A DNA stretch of 64,000 bases. Source: Rhizobium etli_C (lineage in GTDB: Bacteria; Pseudomonadota; Alphaproteobacteria; Rhizobiales; Rhizobiaceae). Shown here piece after piece: positions 1 to 8,302 of the stretch. Where the stretch lies: NCBI RefSeq assembly GCF_014198605.1, contig NZ_JACIHU010000008.1, one strand, 5' to 3'. The notes beneath the pieces are model-generated. The model did not search any database, was not told where the DNA came from, and saw only the letters and a list, made by a program, of their open reading frames with translations. Both the position numbers and the translations under genes were made by a program. Within the stretch, counting starts at the first letter, position 1. The number at the start of each line of letters is the position of its first letter.

Positions 1-171
1 TGGCGAAACGATGATATATTCCGGCATACGGCGACGGCTCGCGACAAAAGCTTCGACATCGATTTGCCGCCGAAATCGGAGGGTCGCATGACGATCAGCC
101 GCGCGGGAGCGGTCGACTTCTACTGCCGCTTTCATCCCGCCATGACGGGCACACTGGACGTCCGGCCATAG
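1..171 (+). CDS. C-terminal part of a cupredoxin (plastocyanin/pseudoazurin-like) copper protein
   Basis: The first reading frame is open from base 1 to a TAG at 169-171 and gives 56 residues with no start, so the gene begins outside the window. The visible part has the cupredoxin C-terminal copper loop: FYCRFHPAMTGTLDVRP carries the Cys, His and Met ligands (C-x3-H-x4-M), and a histidine further upstream in IFRHTATA fits the other His ligand. Such proteins are periplasmic electron carriers or copper-binding proteins. The ECF sigma factor gene starts 44 bases downstream on the same strand, so the two may be co-transcribed. The family is clear from the motif; the exact role (electron transfer or copper handling) is not. 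Confidence 0.8.
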   Translation, partial: WRNDDIFRHTATARDKSFDIDLPPKSEGRMTISRAGAVDFYCRFHPAMTGTLDVRP

Positions 172-214
172 GCCGGACTCCGAAGGAAAGACAAAGCAGC
201 CAGGCGGAGTTTCC

Positions 215-937
215 ATGATAGCCATTCCGGTTCCGGCCGCCCAACACCGGCCCGACATATCGACGCTTTCCGACGCCGACCTCGTGCCGCTGGCAAAAAT
301 GGGCGACGAGCCCGCCATCCGCGTCATCGTTCAACGCCACAACCGGCGCCTGTTCCGCACCGCGCGTGCCGTCATTCGCAACGATGCGGAGGCGGAAGAC
401 GTCGTTCAGGCCGCCTATATCAAGGCTTTCACCAGCCTGGCGGCTTTCCGCGGCGATGCGCAACTGTCGACATGGCTGACCCGAATTGTGCTGAACGAGG
501 CGATGGGTCGCGTGCGGGTGGCCAGGAACACGACCGGGCTTGAGGAAATCGACATGCAGAGGGCGTCGTGGGGTGGCGAAGTATTACAGTTTCCTTCCTC
601 TTTGTCGGCTACGGATCCGGAAACCGAGCTGTCCAGGAGCCAGGCAAGGCATCTCCTTGAACATGCTGTCGACGAGCTCCCGGACGACTTTCGCGCCGTC
701 TTCGTGCTGCGTGAAGTCGAGGATATGAGCACCGAGGAGGCTGCATCCTGCCTCGGCATAAAACCTGGAACCGTCAAGACCCGGCTGCACCGGGCGCGGA
801 AGATGATGCGGCAATCGATCGAAAAACAGCTCTCCGGCGCATTCGCCGCCCTGTTCCCGTTCGGTGGCGCCCGTTGCGCCTTCATCGCCGATCGCGTCAT
901 CGCCGCTCTTCGCAATGGGACGTCGGAGACAGATTGA
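215..937 (+). CDS. ECF-type RNA polymerase sigma factor
   Basis: This 240-residue protein has the two domains of extracytoplasmic-function sigma factors. Region 2 lies at about residues 40-105 (VIRNDAEAEDVVQAAYIKAF, then STWLTRIVLNEA). Region 4 lies at about 150-205 (LPDDFRAVFVLREVEDMSTEEAA, then a helix-turn-helix around GIKPGTVKTRLHRARK). It would redirect RNA polymerase to a stress or signal regulon. No anti-sigma gene follows, since the next gene is on the other strand, so the mode of control is unknown. The cupredoxin gene directly upstream suggests a copper or redox setting, which is inference. The C-terminal tail of about 35 residues ends in CAFIADRVIAAL, a Cys-containing extension beyond region 4. 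Confidence 0.88.
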   Translation: MIAIPVPAAQHRPDISTLSDADLVPLAKMGDEPAIRVIVQRHNRRLFRTARAVIRNDAEAEDVVQAAYIKAFTSLAAFRGDAQLSTWLTRIVLNEAMGRVRVARNTTGLEEIDMQRASWGGEVLQFPSSLSATDPETELSRSQARHLLEHAVDELPDDFRAVFVLREVEDMSTEEAASCLGIKPGTVKTRLHRARKMMRQSIEKQLSGAFAALFPFGGARCAFIADRVIAALRNGTSETD

Positions 938-973
938 CGGCGCCGTTGCGTGGGGAAAGCGGCCTGCGACGCC

Positions 974-1894
974 TCAGCGCGAGGCAGGCAGCCCGTATAT
1001 CTTTTCGATATCGTCGAGCATCAGGTTGGCGGCGAGAATCCCGCCGGCCGTATTCCAGACGGCGTCGCTGACAGCGCCGACCTTGCCGGCCTTAACGACG
1101 GCAAGATTGTTCCAGAGCGGGTCGGACGTCCAATCGGCCGCGGCGGCGGCCGTCTTGCCGTCACCGGTGTCATAAACCAGGTAGAAGATCCGATCGCCTT
1201 CGAATTCGGGCGTGCGCTCCTTCGTCACCTCGTCGGCGAATTCCATCCGGTCCTGGTTTACCGGCCGCGCAAAACCGATCTGGCTCAAAACATTGCCCGC
1301 AAAAGTATCCTTCAGCAGGATCCGCGTTCGCCCCGGCATGAAGCGCACGAGCGAGATCTTTTCGGCCTTTTTATCCCCCAGCGCCTTGCTGATTGCGGCG
1401 ACGCGGTCGTCATAGGCCTTGAAGGCCGCTTCCGCCTCCGGCAGTTTCCCGACGGCGGCCGCATAAAGCTTCATGTTGCCTTTCCAGTCGCTTCTAATAC
1501 GTTCGGAAAGGACCGTGGGCGCGATGGCCGAAAGCTGCGAATAGATCTTCTCCTGCCGGAATTTTGTGCCCAGGACGAGATCGGGTTCGAGCGAGGCGAT
1601 CAGTTCGAGGTTGACGGCCGACTCATCGCCGACGACGGTTACGCTCTCCATCCGCTGGGCGATGTGGTCGTACCAGGGTTTGCCGAGCCAGGACCGCACG
1701 GCGCCGACCGGCTTGATGCCCATCGCCAACAGCGCTTCGGTTCCCTCGTTCGTCAGCACGACGATCCTCTTCGGCGCATCAGGCACATCGGTCACGCCCA
1801 TGGCATGGGTTACTTCGCGCGCGCCGGCCGCCGTTACGGCGATGAGGGACAGAATGGCAGCGAACGCCGCCAGCAGAATGGATTTCGTACGCAC
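974..1894 (-). CDS. Iron-siderophore ABC transporter substrate-binding protein
   Basis: This is a periplasmic binding protein of the FecB/FhuD/BtuF class (about 306 residues). A signal peptide occupies residues 1 to about 23 (TKSILLAAFAAILSLIAVTAAGA). The mature part shows the family pattern: PKRIVVLTNEGTEALLAMGIKPVG near the start, then LELIASLEPDLVLG. The open frame runs far upstream without a stop. I placed the start at the GTG whose first codon ends at 1894, because it is preceded by GAGG and directly followed by the signal peptide. The gene is divergent from two FecCD-type permeases and an ATPase that complete the transporter. The ferric ligand cannot be told from sequence. Confidence 0.88.
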   Translation of the reverse strand: MRTKSILLAAFAAILSLIAVTAAGAREVTHAMGVTDVPDAPKRIVVLTNEGTEALLAMGIKPVGAVRSWLGKPWYDHIAQRMESVTVVGDESAVNLELIASLEPDLVLGTKFRQEKIYSQLSAIAPTVLSERIRSDWKGNMKLYAAAVGKLPEAEAAFKAYDDRVAAISKALGDKKAEKISLVRFMPGRTRILLKDTFAGNVLSQIGFARPVNQDRMEFADEVTKERTPEFEGDRIFYLVYDTGDGKTAAAAADWTSDPLWNNLAVVKAGKVGAVSDAVWNTAGGILAANLMLDDIEKIYGLPASR

Positions 1895-1988
1895 ACAGGC
1901 CTCGAACTTGACAATTGAATGATTTTTCGACCAATCGGTTGGGTCATAAGATGAGATACATTGTCCACTTAAAGTCAAGCTGAAACTC
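1895..1988. promoter_or_regulatory. Divergent promoter region of the iron-siderophore transporter
   Basis: These 94 bases separate the start codons of the binding-protein gene and the permease operon, so promoters for both must lie here. TGA-N9-TCC at 1952-1966 is one base from the TGA-N9-TCA iron-responsive element of rhizobial RirA. That is a weak hit. No TAAAT-N16-CGT sequence like those in the vbs locus is present. Confidence 0.3.
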
Positions 1989-2996
1989 GTGCGCTCTATC
2001 CCCCTCTCCACGTCTTCGCGGCCGATGACATTGCTGGCGATCGCCTTGCCGGCGATCCTCATCCTTGTCGTCACAGCCAGCGTGGCACTGGGATATCGGC
2101 AATATTGGCCAGCTGCGATCTGGAACGCCATCTTCGCTTTCGACGGATCGGAAAGCGCCGTCGTCATCACCACGCTGCGCATCCCCCGGGCTCTTCTTGC
2201 GCCGCTCGTCGGCGCCGCTCTCGGTGTCGCCGGCGTCTTGACGCAGACGCTGGCGCGCAATCGCATCGCCTCCCCCGACACGCTCGGCATCAATGCCGGC
2301 GCAGCTCTCGCGGTCGTCGCCTCCAGCGTCTGGCTCGGGATCGGCTCGATCGCCGGAATGTCGGTGGCGGCTATTTCGGGCGCACTGGCGACCAGCCTGC
2401 TCGTCTTCGGCGTCGCCGCCACTTCGGGAGGCTTCTCGCCGATCCGCATCGTGCTCGTCGGCGTGACCGTCGGCGGTCTGGCATATTCGATCGTCCAGAT
2501 CATCCTGACCACCAACGAAGCCCAGCTCAAGGAGCTGCTCTTCTGGCTGACCGGCTCGTTTGCCGACCGGCCGATCGCCTTTGCGATCGGCGGCGCACCC
2601 GTGGTCCTGGTCGGGCTGGCGGCCGCATGGATGCTCGCGCAGCCACTCGACGCCCTACAGGCCGACGATACGACAGCAGCAAATCTCGGCGTGCCGCTCG
2701 CCGTCGTGCGCTGGGCCGGCTTCCTGACTGTCTCGCTGCTGACGGGAGCTGGCGTCTGCATGGCCGGTCCGGTCGGCTTCGTCGGTTTTGTCGTGCCGCA
2801 CCTCGCCCGATGGCTCGTCGGCCTCAGCCATCGCCGCCTCATCGTCACGTCGGCACTGATCGGCGCCATCTACGCGACTGCGGCCGATATTCTCGCGCGT
2901 TTCATCATTTATCCCGCCGAAGCTCCGGTCGGCGCGATCACCTCCACCGTCGGCGGCATCACGCTGCTCATCCTGCTTAAACGGAGAGCGGCATGA
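1989..2996 (+). CDS. FecCD-family iron-siderophore ABC permease (first subunit)
   Basis: A highly hydrophobic protein of 335 residues with about nine to ten membrane helices, of the FecCD/BtuC family that moves ferric siderophores across the inner membrane. The family signatures are GAALGVAGVLTQTLARNRIASPDTLGINAGA at about residues 75-105 and GPVGFVGFVVPHLARWLVG at about 255-273, the loop that meets the ATPase. The start is uncertain: a GTG at 1989 or an ATG at 2025 (MTLLAIALP), neither with a strong ribosome binding site. It overlaps the next permease by 4 bases, which indicates translational coupling. Confidence 0.9.
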   Translation: MRSIPLSTSSRPMTLLAIALPAILILVVTASVALGYRQYWPAAIWNAIFAFDGSESAVVITTLRIPRALLAPLVGAALGVAGVLTQTLARNRIASPDTLGINAGAALAVVASSVWLGIGSIAGMSVAAISGALATSLLVFGVAATSGGFSPIRIVLVGVTVGGLAYSIVQIILTTNEAQLKELLFWLTGSFADRPIAFAIGGAPVVLVGLAAAWMLAQPLDALQADDTTAANLGVPLAVVRWAGFLTVSLLTGAGVCMAGPVGFVGFVVPHLARWLVGLSHRRLIVTSALIGAIYATAADILARFIIYPAEAPVGAITSTVGGITLLILLKRRAA

Positions 2997-4024
2997 CCTC
3001 GCCTGTCCGGTCGCTCGCAGCCTCCAGAACTCCCCTGACGCTCGCGGCGATCGTCCTCCTCTTCCTCGCTCTCGCTTCCACCGGCGTGGCATTCGGCTCC
3101 ACCTGGATCCCGCTTGCTCAGGTTTGTGACGTCCTTCTCGGCGCCGAGATCCGCGGCAAAACCGTCATCATCCTGCAGTTCCGCCTGCCGCGTGTCGTGA
3201 TCGCTGCTCTGGCGGGCGGGGGCTTTGCGGTCGCCGGATATCTTCTCCAGCGCGTCACCCGCAACGAACTCGCATCGCCCGGCATATTGGGCGTTGTCGA
3301 CGGCGCCGCGCTGGCGGTCGTCTGTTTCCTTGCGGCGCTCTCCAATGAGTCGAACGCGCTCGTCACCTCAGTCGCCTATCAGCCCGTCGCCGCGGTTGCC
3401 GGGTCGATTGCGGCGATCTTCGTCGTCTTCGCCTTTGCCGGCCGCCAGGCGGCGTCGGCGATCCGTCTGCTTCTCTTCGGCACCGCCGTTGCCGCGGTGC
3501 TCAAATCGCTGACGGTCATCGCCATGCTTGTCGGCCCGGTCTACCAGGCAGGGCAGGCCGCCCGCTGGATCGCCGGCGCAGTCAACGAGATCAATTGGAA
3601 CGAGATCCGGATCACGGCGATCGGCATGCTCCCGCTGACCCTCGTCGTGCTGATCGTCGCCCGCAGGCTGCCGCCGGCCGACCTCGACGAGATGTCGGCC
3701 AGAAGCGTCGGCCTCAACCTGCCGAGCTTCCGCATTCAAATCTTCGTCCTTGCCGCGGCCATGACCGCACTTTCGGCCGCCTTCGTCGGCGGCGTCGGCT
3801 TCATCGGCCTGATGGCGCCGCATCTGGCGCGCCGGCTGATCGGGCGAGGCGTCCATTTCGGCCTGATCGGCAGCTTCTTCATCGGAGCGTCGATGCTGGT
3901 GGGGGCGGATCTTATCGTCCGGTTGCTCTTTTCGCCGACGGAGGTGCCTGCCGGAACGGTTCCGGCCGTCATCGGCGCTCCGTATTTCCTCTATCTCCTG
4001 ATGAGAAACCAGCGCCATGGCTAG
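2993..4024 (+). CDS. FecCD-family iron-siderophore ABC permease (second subunit)
   Basis: A 343-residue polytopic membrane protein of the same family as its upstream neighbour. It carries the paired signatures GGGFAVAGYLLQRVTRNELASPGILGV at about residues 75-101 and GGVGFIGLMAPHLARRLIG at about 264-282. FecC/FecD-like transporters use a heterodimer of two such permeases, which fits the two adjacent genes. Start ATG overlaps the upstream stop (ATGA), and the stop overlaps the ATPase gene by 8 bases, so the three genes form one operon. Confidence 0.9.
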   Translation: MTSPVRSLAASRTPLTLAAIVLLFLALASTGVAFGSTWIPLAQVCDVLLGAEIRGKTVIILQFRLPRVVIAALAGGGFAVAGYLLQRVTRNELASPGILGVVDGAALAVVCFLAALSNESNALVTSVAYQPVAAVAGSIAAIFVVFAFAGRQAASAIRLLLFGTAVAAVLKSLTVIAMLVGPVYQAGQAARWIAGAVNEINWNEIRITAIGMLPLTLVVLIVARRLPPADLDEMSARSVGLNLPSFRIQIFVLAAAMTALSAAFVGGVGFIGLMAPHLARRLIGRGVHFGLIGSFFIGASMLVGADLIVRLLFSPTEVPAGTVPAVIGAPYFLYLLMRNQRHG

Positions 4025-4835
4025 TGCGACCCCCACCGGAAACGTCATATCGATCGAAGGGCTGAGCCTGGATTATGGCAAGGTCAACGTGCTGCATTCC
4101 CTGTCACTTGCCATCCCCAGGGGTAAGATCACCGTGCTGGCGGGCGCGAACGGCTGCGGCAAATCCACCCTGCTGAGAGCGATCCGCAGGCTGCACAAGC
4201 CCAGCAAGGGCGAGATCCTCCTTGAGGAACTGAGCCTTCACAGCCTCGGGGAAAAGGCGCTCGCCAGGAAGATCGGGCTCTTGACCCAGAGTCCTTCAGC
4301 CCCCGAGGACATGACGGTGCAGGAGCTCGTCCGGCTAGGCCGCTATCCGCACCAGACGCTGCTGCAGCCTTGGAACGCCGGCGACGCGGAGGCGATCGAG
4401 CAGGCGATGGCAGGCACCGGCGTCGGGCATCTGCGTGACCGCAGGCTGGGCTCGCTCTCGGGCGGGCAGTTGCAGCGCGCCTGGATCGCCATGGTTCTCG
4501 CGCAGGAGACCGACATCATCTGCCTCGATGAGCCGGTCAACCATCTCGACCTCGCCCACCAGCTCGAATGCCTCGAACTGGTCGACCGTCTCAAGCAGCA
4601 ATTCGGCAGAACGGTGGTCCTCGTGCTCCATGACCTCAACCTCGCGGCGCGCTACGGCGACACGCTGGTTTTTCTGAGAGGCGGCGAAATCGTCGCCACC
4701 GGGGCGCCTGCCGATCTGGTCACCGAGGCGATGGTCGCTGACGTCTTCGGCGTGCAGGCAAGGGTCATAACCGATCCCGTCCACGGCCGGCCGCTCTGCA
4801 TCCCGCTGCGCATCGCTGGGACGTCGTCCGAGTAA
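4017..4835 (+). CDS. Iron-siderophore ABC transporter ATPase
   Basis: A 272-residue FecE/FhuC-type ATPase that powers import through the two upstream permeases. Visible motifs are Walker A (AGANGCGKST, about residues 42-51), the ABC signature (LSGGQLQRAWIAMVLAQ), Walker B with catalytic Glu (IICLDEPVNHLD) and the switch His (VLVLHDLN). It is the last gene of the operon; an intergenic stretch of more than 300 bases follows. The four-gene set is complete and distinct from the FhuD-like system beginning near 63.56 kb. Confidence 0.92.
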   Translation: MASATPTGNVISIEGLSLDYGKVNVLHSLSLAIPRGKITVLAGANGCGKSTLLRAIRRLHKPSKGEILLEELSLHSLGEKALARKIGLLTQSPSAPEDMTVQELVRLGRYPHQTLLQPWNAGDAEAIEQAMAGTGVGHLRDRRLGSLSGGQLQRAWIAMVLAQETDIICLDEPVNHLDLAHQLECLELVDRLKQQFGRTVVLVLHDLNLAARYGDTLVFLRGGEIVATGAPADLVTEAMVADVFGVQARVITDPVHGRPLCIPLRIAGTSSE

Positions 4836-5150
4836 GCGGCCTCGCCGGCCAAACCATTCCGCTGTCACCCCTGGATAAACAACTGGCTGAGCTCACCGGT
4901 CAATCTGTCGTGCAAGCGCTTGTGAACCTCTTGCGGGCGACATGTTTCTATTGTTGAAGCAGTCGGCCGCGGCCCGCCGGCACCGCGGCACGGCACGAGT
5001 ATCCATAATTCGCAGAGATGTACGATAAGCGCAGCAAATGGCGCGCCGCCGGTCCGCTGGCGGCTGGAACTCACAAGATTTAACAAAGGCTTAAGCTTCG
5101 TTGAAACATCTTGCCATCACGATTTTCATTGTGGGCATGTTGGTGGTTTT
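4836..5150. other. Intergenic region before the tad genes
   Basis: About 315 bases without a convincing gene. The stretch just before 5151 becomes T-rich and provides GGTGG 4-5 bases before the TTG start of tadG. It should hold the tad promoter, but I could not identify one with confidence. A short GGCC-TCGCC-GGCC hairpin near 4840 is too small to call a terminator. Confidence 0.4.
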
Positions 5151-6506
5151 TTGAAGTCAGTTTTTTTATCTTCATTGGGTCGATGCTTGCACACGCTTCG
5201 CGGTCTCGGAAGCGACAGAACCGGCAATGTCGCGATCGTCGTTGCCCTCAGCCTGGTGCCGATGCTCGTCGCAGTCGGCGCGAGCTTCGACTACATCCGT
5301 AGCTACAATGTCCGGCAGAGAATGCAGAGCGACCTCGACGCGGCCCTGATCGCCGCGGTCAAACAGATCGACAATGTCGAGGACGCGGACGCTCTCAAGA
5401 AGAAGGTTTCCGACTGGTTCCACGCACAGGTGGACAACAGCTACACGTTGGGTGAGATCGAGATCGATACGGCCAACCACAACATCACGGCGACGGCGAG
5501 CGGCACCGTTCCGACCACCTTCATGAAGATCGCCAACATCGAGACCGTCGACGTCAGCGTGGCGAGCGCCGTCAAGGGACCGGCCACCTCCTATCTCAAC
5601 GTCTATATCGTTATCGACACCTCGCCCTCGATGCTGCTGGCGGCAACGACATCGGGCCAGGCGACGATGTATGCCGGCATCGGATGCCAGTTCGCCTGCC
5701 ACACCGGCGACGCGCACACGGTCGGCAAGAAGACATATGCCAATAACTATGAATACAGCTCGGAAAAGAAGATAAAACTGCGTGCCGATGTCGCCGGCGA
5801 CGCCGTCCGCGAAGTGCTCGACATGATCGACGAATCCGACACCAATCATGAACGGATCAAGGTCGGACTCTACAGCCTGGGAGATACGCTCACCGAAGTT
5901 TTGACCCCGACGCTGAGCACGGATACGGCGCGAATCCGCCTCGCGGACGCGAGCTATGGCCTGACCAGCGCGATCTCGAAAGTCGCCACCTATTTCGACG
6001 TCTCGCTTGCGACGCTCAAACAGAAAGTCGGCGCCGGAGGGGATGGAACCTCCTCGGGTTCGCCGCTCAAGCTGGTTCTGTTGTTGACCGACGGCGTCCA
6101 GTCGCAACGCGAATGGGTAACCGACAAGGTAAACAAGAATAAGACGTATGGGGCCTATTGGAACAAGGTAGCGCCGCTCAACCCTGATTGGTGCGGCTAT
6201 CTGAAGAACCAATCCAATACGATGGCGGTGCTCTACACCGAATATCTGCCGATCACCTCGGACTGGGGCTACAACGCAACCGTCGGCTCGACCATGGCCA
6301 GCGCCAACTGGAATAGCACCTGGGGCGGCACCATGGACAGCGGCGTTTCGAGCAGCATCACGCGGCGGGATTACATCCCCTATGCGCTTGCCGGCTGCGC
6401 ATCGTCGAAGAGCCTGTTCATTTCGGCATCGTCGTCGTCCGAGATCACGGAAGGCCTGTCGACGCTCTTTACCCAGTACCTCTCTTCCGTCCGGCTGACC
6501 CAATGA
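5151..6506 (+). CDS. TadG-like Flp pilus assembly protein with von Willebrand-type domain
   Basis: This 451-residue protein starts with a short cytoplasmic stretch, then the TadE/TadG-like N-terminal membrane segment (GNVAIVVALSLVPMLVAVGASFDYI, about residues 25-49). A periplasmic domain follows, with a MIDAS-like DTSPSM motif in VYIVIDTSPSML (about residues 153-164) and VLLLTDGVQS further on, typical of TadG/vWA proteins. The start appears to be a TTG at 5151 behind GGTGG, since no ATG is available before the membrane segment. It overlaps the next gene by 4 bases. Two TadE genes follow, but no prepilin, ATPase (TadA), TadB/C or secretin gene is present, so this is an orphan pseudopilin-like module. 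Confidence 0.82.
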   Translation: MKSVFLSSLGRCLHTLRGLGSDRTGNVAIVVALSLVPMLVAVGASFDYIRSYNVRQRMQSDLDAALIAAVKQIDNVEDADALKKKVSDWFHAQVDNSYTLGEIEIDTANHNITATASGTVPTTFMKIANIETVDVSVASAVKGPATSYLNVYIVIDTSPSMLLAATTSGQATMYAGIGCQFACHTGDAHTVGKKTYANNYEYSSEKKIKLRADVAGDAVREVLDMIDESDTNHERIKVGLYSLGDTLTEVLTPTLSTDTARIRLADASYGLTSAISKVATYFDVSLATLKQKVGAGGDGTSSGSPLKLVLLLTDGVQSQREWVTDKVNKNKTYGAYWNKVAPLNPDWCGYLKNQSNTMAVLYTEYLPITSDWGYNATVGSTMASANWNSTWGGTMDSGVSSSITRRDYIPYALAGCASSKSLFISASSSSEITEGLSTLFTQYLSSVRLTQ

Positions 6507-7033
6507 CCGCAAGAAAACGCTTCGCACCGTTTCGCCGCCTGCTCGGCGATCGCAAGGGGGTGGCCGCGATCGAATTTGCGATCCTGGCCCTGCCGCTCTT
6601 CATCATGATATTCGGCATCATCGAAGTGTCGCTAATGTTCTTCGTCAACTCCGCGCTGGACGCTTCGGTTCACAAGATCTCTCGGATGATCCGCACCGGC
6701 GAGGTCGCCTCGTCCAAGATCACTCTCGCCGGATTCAAGAGCAAGATCTGCGACGACATGCTTCTGGCCTTCAGCTGCTCCAGCGGTCTCGTCGTCAAGG
6801 TCAGCGTGCTTTCCGACCTGTCCTCCGCCACCAGCGCCGATCCTATCGACAACAGCGGCAAGCTCACCGTCACCGAGACCTACGATATCGGCAAGGGCAG
6901 CGACTACATTCTGGTGCAGGCATTCCTGCCCTGGGGAGCCACCGTCAACTTCTTCAGCCTGTCGAGCGCCAAGCTCTCGGACGGCAGCTATCTCCTGGGA
7001 TCGTCCGCTCTGTTCCGCAACGAGCCCTTCTGA
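6503..7033 (+). CDS. TadE-like pseudopilin
   Basis: A 176-residue protein with a positively charged N-terminus, then GVAAIEFAILALPLFIMIFGIIEVSLMFFVNSAL at about residues 22-55. This is the class-III-pilin-like membrane segment with the conserved Glu (AAIEFA) that defines the TadE family. TadE pseudopilins are normally cleaved by the TadV peptidase and take part in Flp pilus assembly. The ATG overlaps the upstream TGA, and the next tadE-like gene starts 1 base after this stop, so the three genes are one operon. Confidence 0.8.
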   Translation: MTARKRFAPFRRLLGDRKGVAAIEFAILALPLFIMIFGIIEVSLMFFVNSALDASVHKISRMIRTGEVASSKITLAGFKSKICDDMLLAFSCSSGLVVKVSVLSDLSSATSADPIDNSGKLTVTETYDIGKGSDYILVQAFLPWGATVNFFSLSSAKLSDGSYLLGSSALFRNEPF

Positions 7034-7034
7034 C

Positions 7035-7607
7035 ATGATGATGAAACGAAGCCTCCCCCTTATCAGCTTCATCAGGTCCCTCGCCCGCGACCGTTCGGCC
7101 GCTTCCGGCGTGGAATTCGCATTGGTGCTGCCGATCCTGATCGTACTGCTGTTCGGCACTGTCGATCTCGGCCATGCCCTCACCGTCAGCCGCAAGATAG
7201 ACGAGATCGCTTCCAGCACGAGCGACATGATCGCCCAGCAGAGCACCTGGACGAAGACCGACGTCGCTAAGCTTCTCTCCGGCGCAAGCTTCATCCTGCA
7301 GCCCTATGAAACCACCGGGCTGACCATTATGGTCACGGTCAACGATGTCGACAACAGCGGCAAGGCAGCCGTCAACTGGTCGGCCGCGTTCAACACCTCG
7401 GCGCTTGCTTCCGGCACGGCAAGCGCCATCGACATACCGAAAAAGATACAGGAGACCGGGGTGCAGGTGGTGCTGACCCGCGTGCAATATCGATTGACGA
7501 CGCCCGTCTCGACATTCTTTTCAAACTTCACGGGAATGGACGGCTACAGCTTCGACCACCATTTCTTCACGCGTCCCAGGGTCAGCGACACGATCAAATA
7601 CAATTGA
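7035..7607 (+). CDS. TadE-like pseudopilin (second copy)
   Basis: A 190-residue TadE-family protein. The pseudopilin segment SGVEFALVLPILIVLLFGTVDLGHALTVSRKIDEIA (about residues 23-58) again has the Glu five residues into the hydrophobic helix. The remainder is a predicted extracytoplasmic domain. It is the third gene of the TadG-TadE-TadE operon, and a perfect 8-bp hairpin lies 25 bases after its stop. Confidence 0.8.
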   Translation: MMMKRSLPLISFIRSLARDRSAASGVEFALVLPILIVLLFGTVDLGHALTVSRKIDEIASSTSDMIAQQSTWTKTDVAKLLSGASFILQPYETTGLTIMVTVNDVDNSGKAAVNWSAAFNTSALASGTASAIDIPKKIQETGVQVVLTRVQYRLTTPVSTFFSNFTGMDGYSFDHHFFTRPRVSDTIKYN

Positions 7608-7632
7608 GCAGCAGGCTGCCCGCCATTCAGAC

Positions 7633-7654
7633 CATTGTCGCCGAGCCGACAATG
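7633..7654 (+). terminator. Hairpin after the tad operon
   Basis: CATTGTCG (7633-7640) and CGACAATG (7647-7654) form a perfect 8-bp stem with a 6-base loop, 25 bases after the last tad stop codon. There is no T run, so it may be a weak terminator or an mRNA-stabilising hairpin. Confidence 0.4.
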
Positions 7655-7692
7655 ATGCATTGCTTCGGCCGCTCGGCGGATCGGGGGAAGGA

Positions 7693-8290
7693 ATGCTGCG
7701 CCGGCGGGACGGCGACAAGGCCGAGGCAGCGCGGATGGTGAGCGCCAAATATGCCACCGAGAAGAACGCGGGATCTGCCCGCCACTACGAAGAGCTTGCT
7801 GAAACATTGGAACAGCAGAACGATTGAATGATGAGCGAGACGCTGCAGCGACGATCCTTTCTGGACCGTCCGGGCTCGCTATGACAGAAGTGTCGCGGTA
7901 TTCGTCGAAGTTGGCGACAGGCTGGGCGCGCTTGCATGGGATCCCGTCGGCGTCAGCCCACAGGAACCGCCGAACAGCTGGGGCGACAAGGGCAATCCGG
8001 GCGCACAGCCCGCGACGTCCGATGAGGGCGTATGGTACTGGCTGCATCAGGAGCATATCGGCGAGCCCGAACTGCTGCTGGATGACGACTATCGCCCCAG
8101 AAATGCCGAGGCTGCGCTCACCAACGCGTTCCAGCGCTTCGCCCTGTCGCAGGCCTCTTACCCCGAGACCGACGACGAGCTGGTCGTCGACACCGCTCAT
8201 CCGCGCAATCTGCTGCAGCTCAATTTCGACGGGCCGAAGAAGCCCCAGCTCTGGCTGCGCACCTACGACTATCACTACAGCCTTTACTGA
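7693..8290 (+). pseudogene. Remnant of a hypothetical gene in two frames
   Basis: Two stretches have coding character but do not form one gene. Frame A (7693-7827) gives 44 residues ending AETLEQQND. Frame B is open from just after a stop near 7833 to a TGA at 8288-8290. It gives about 150 residues (for example DEGVWYWLHQEHIGEP and PQLWLRTYDYHYSLY) but has no ATG, GTG or TTG start before its conserved-looking part. Frame B has ordinary composition, rich in D, E, W and Y, while the opposite-strand frame looks like a shadow. The simplest reading is a gene broken by a frameshift or loss of its 5' end. I do not recognise the family. Confidence 0.4.
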
Positions 8291-8302
8291 GTGGAACGAG
8301 GT

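Noticed and set aside
950..1918. Long open frame on the plus strand opposite the iron-siderophore binding protein
   Set aside because: It is the antisense shadow of a gene with clear family motifs and a signal peptide on the other strand, and its own translation has no recognisable pattern.
7544..8275. 243-codon open frame on the minus strand after the tad genes
   Set aside because: Its composition looks like a shadow of the plus-strand remnant, and it overlaps the end of the TadE gene.
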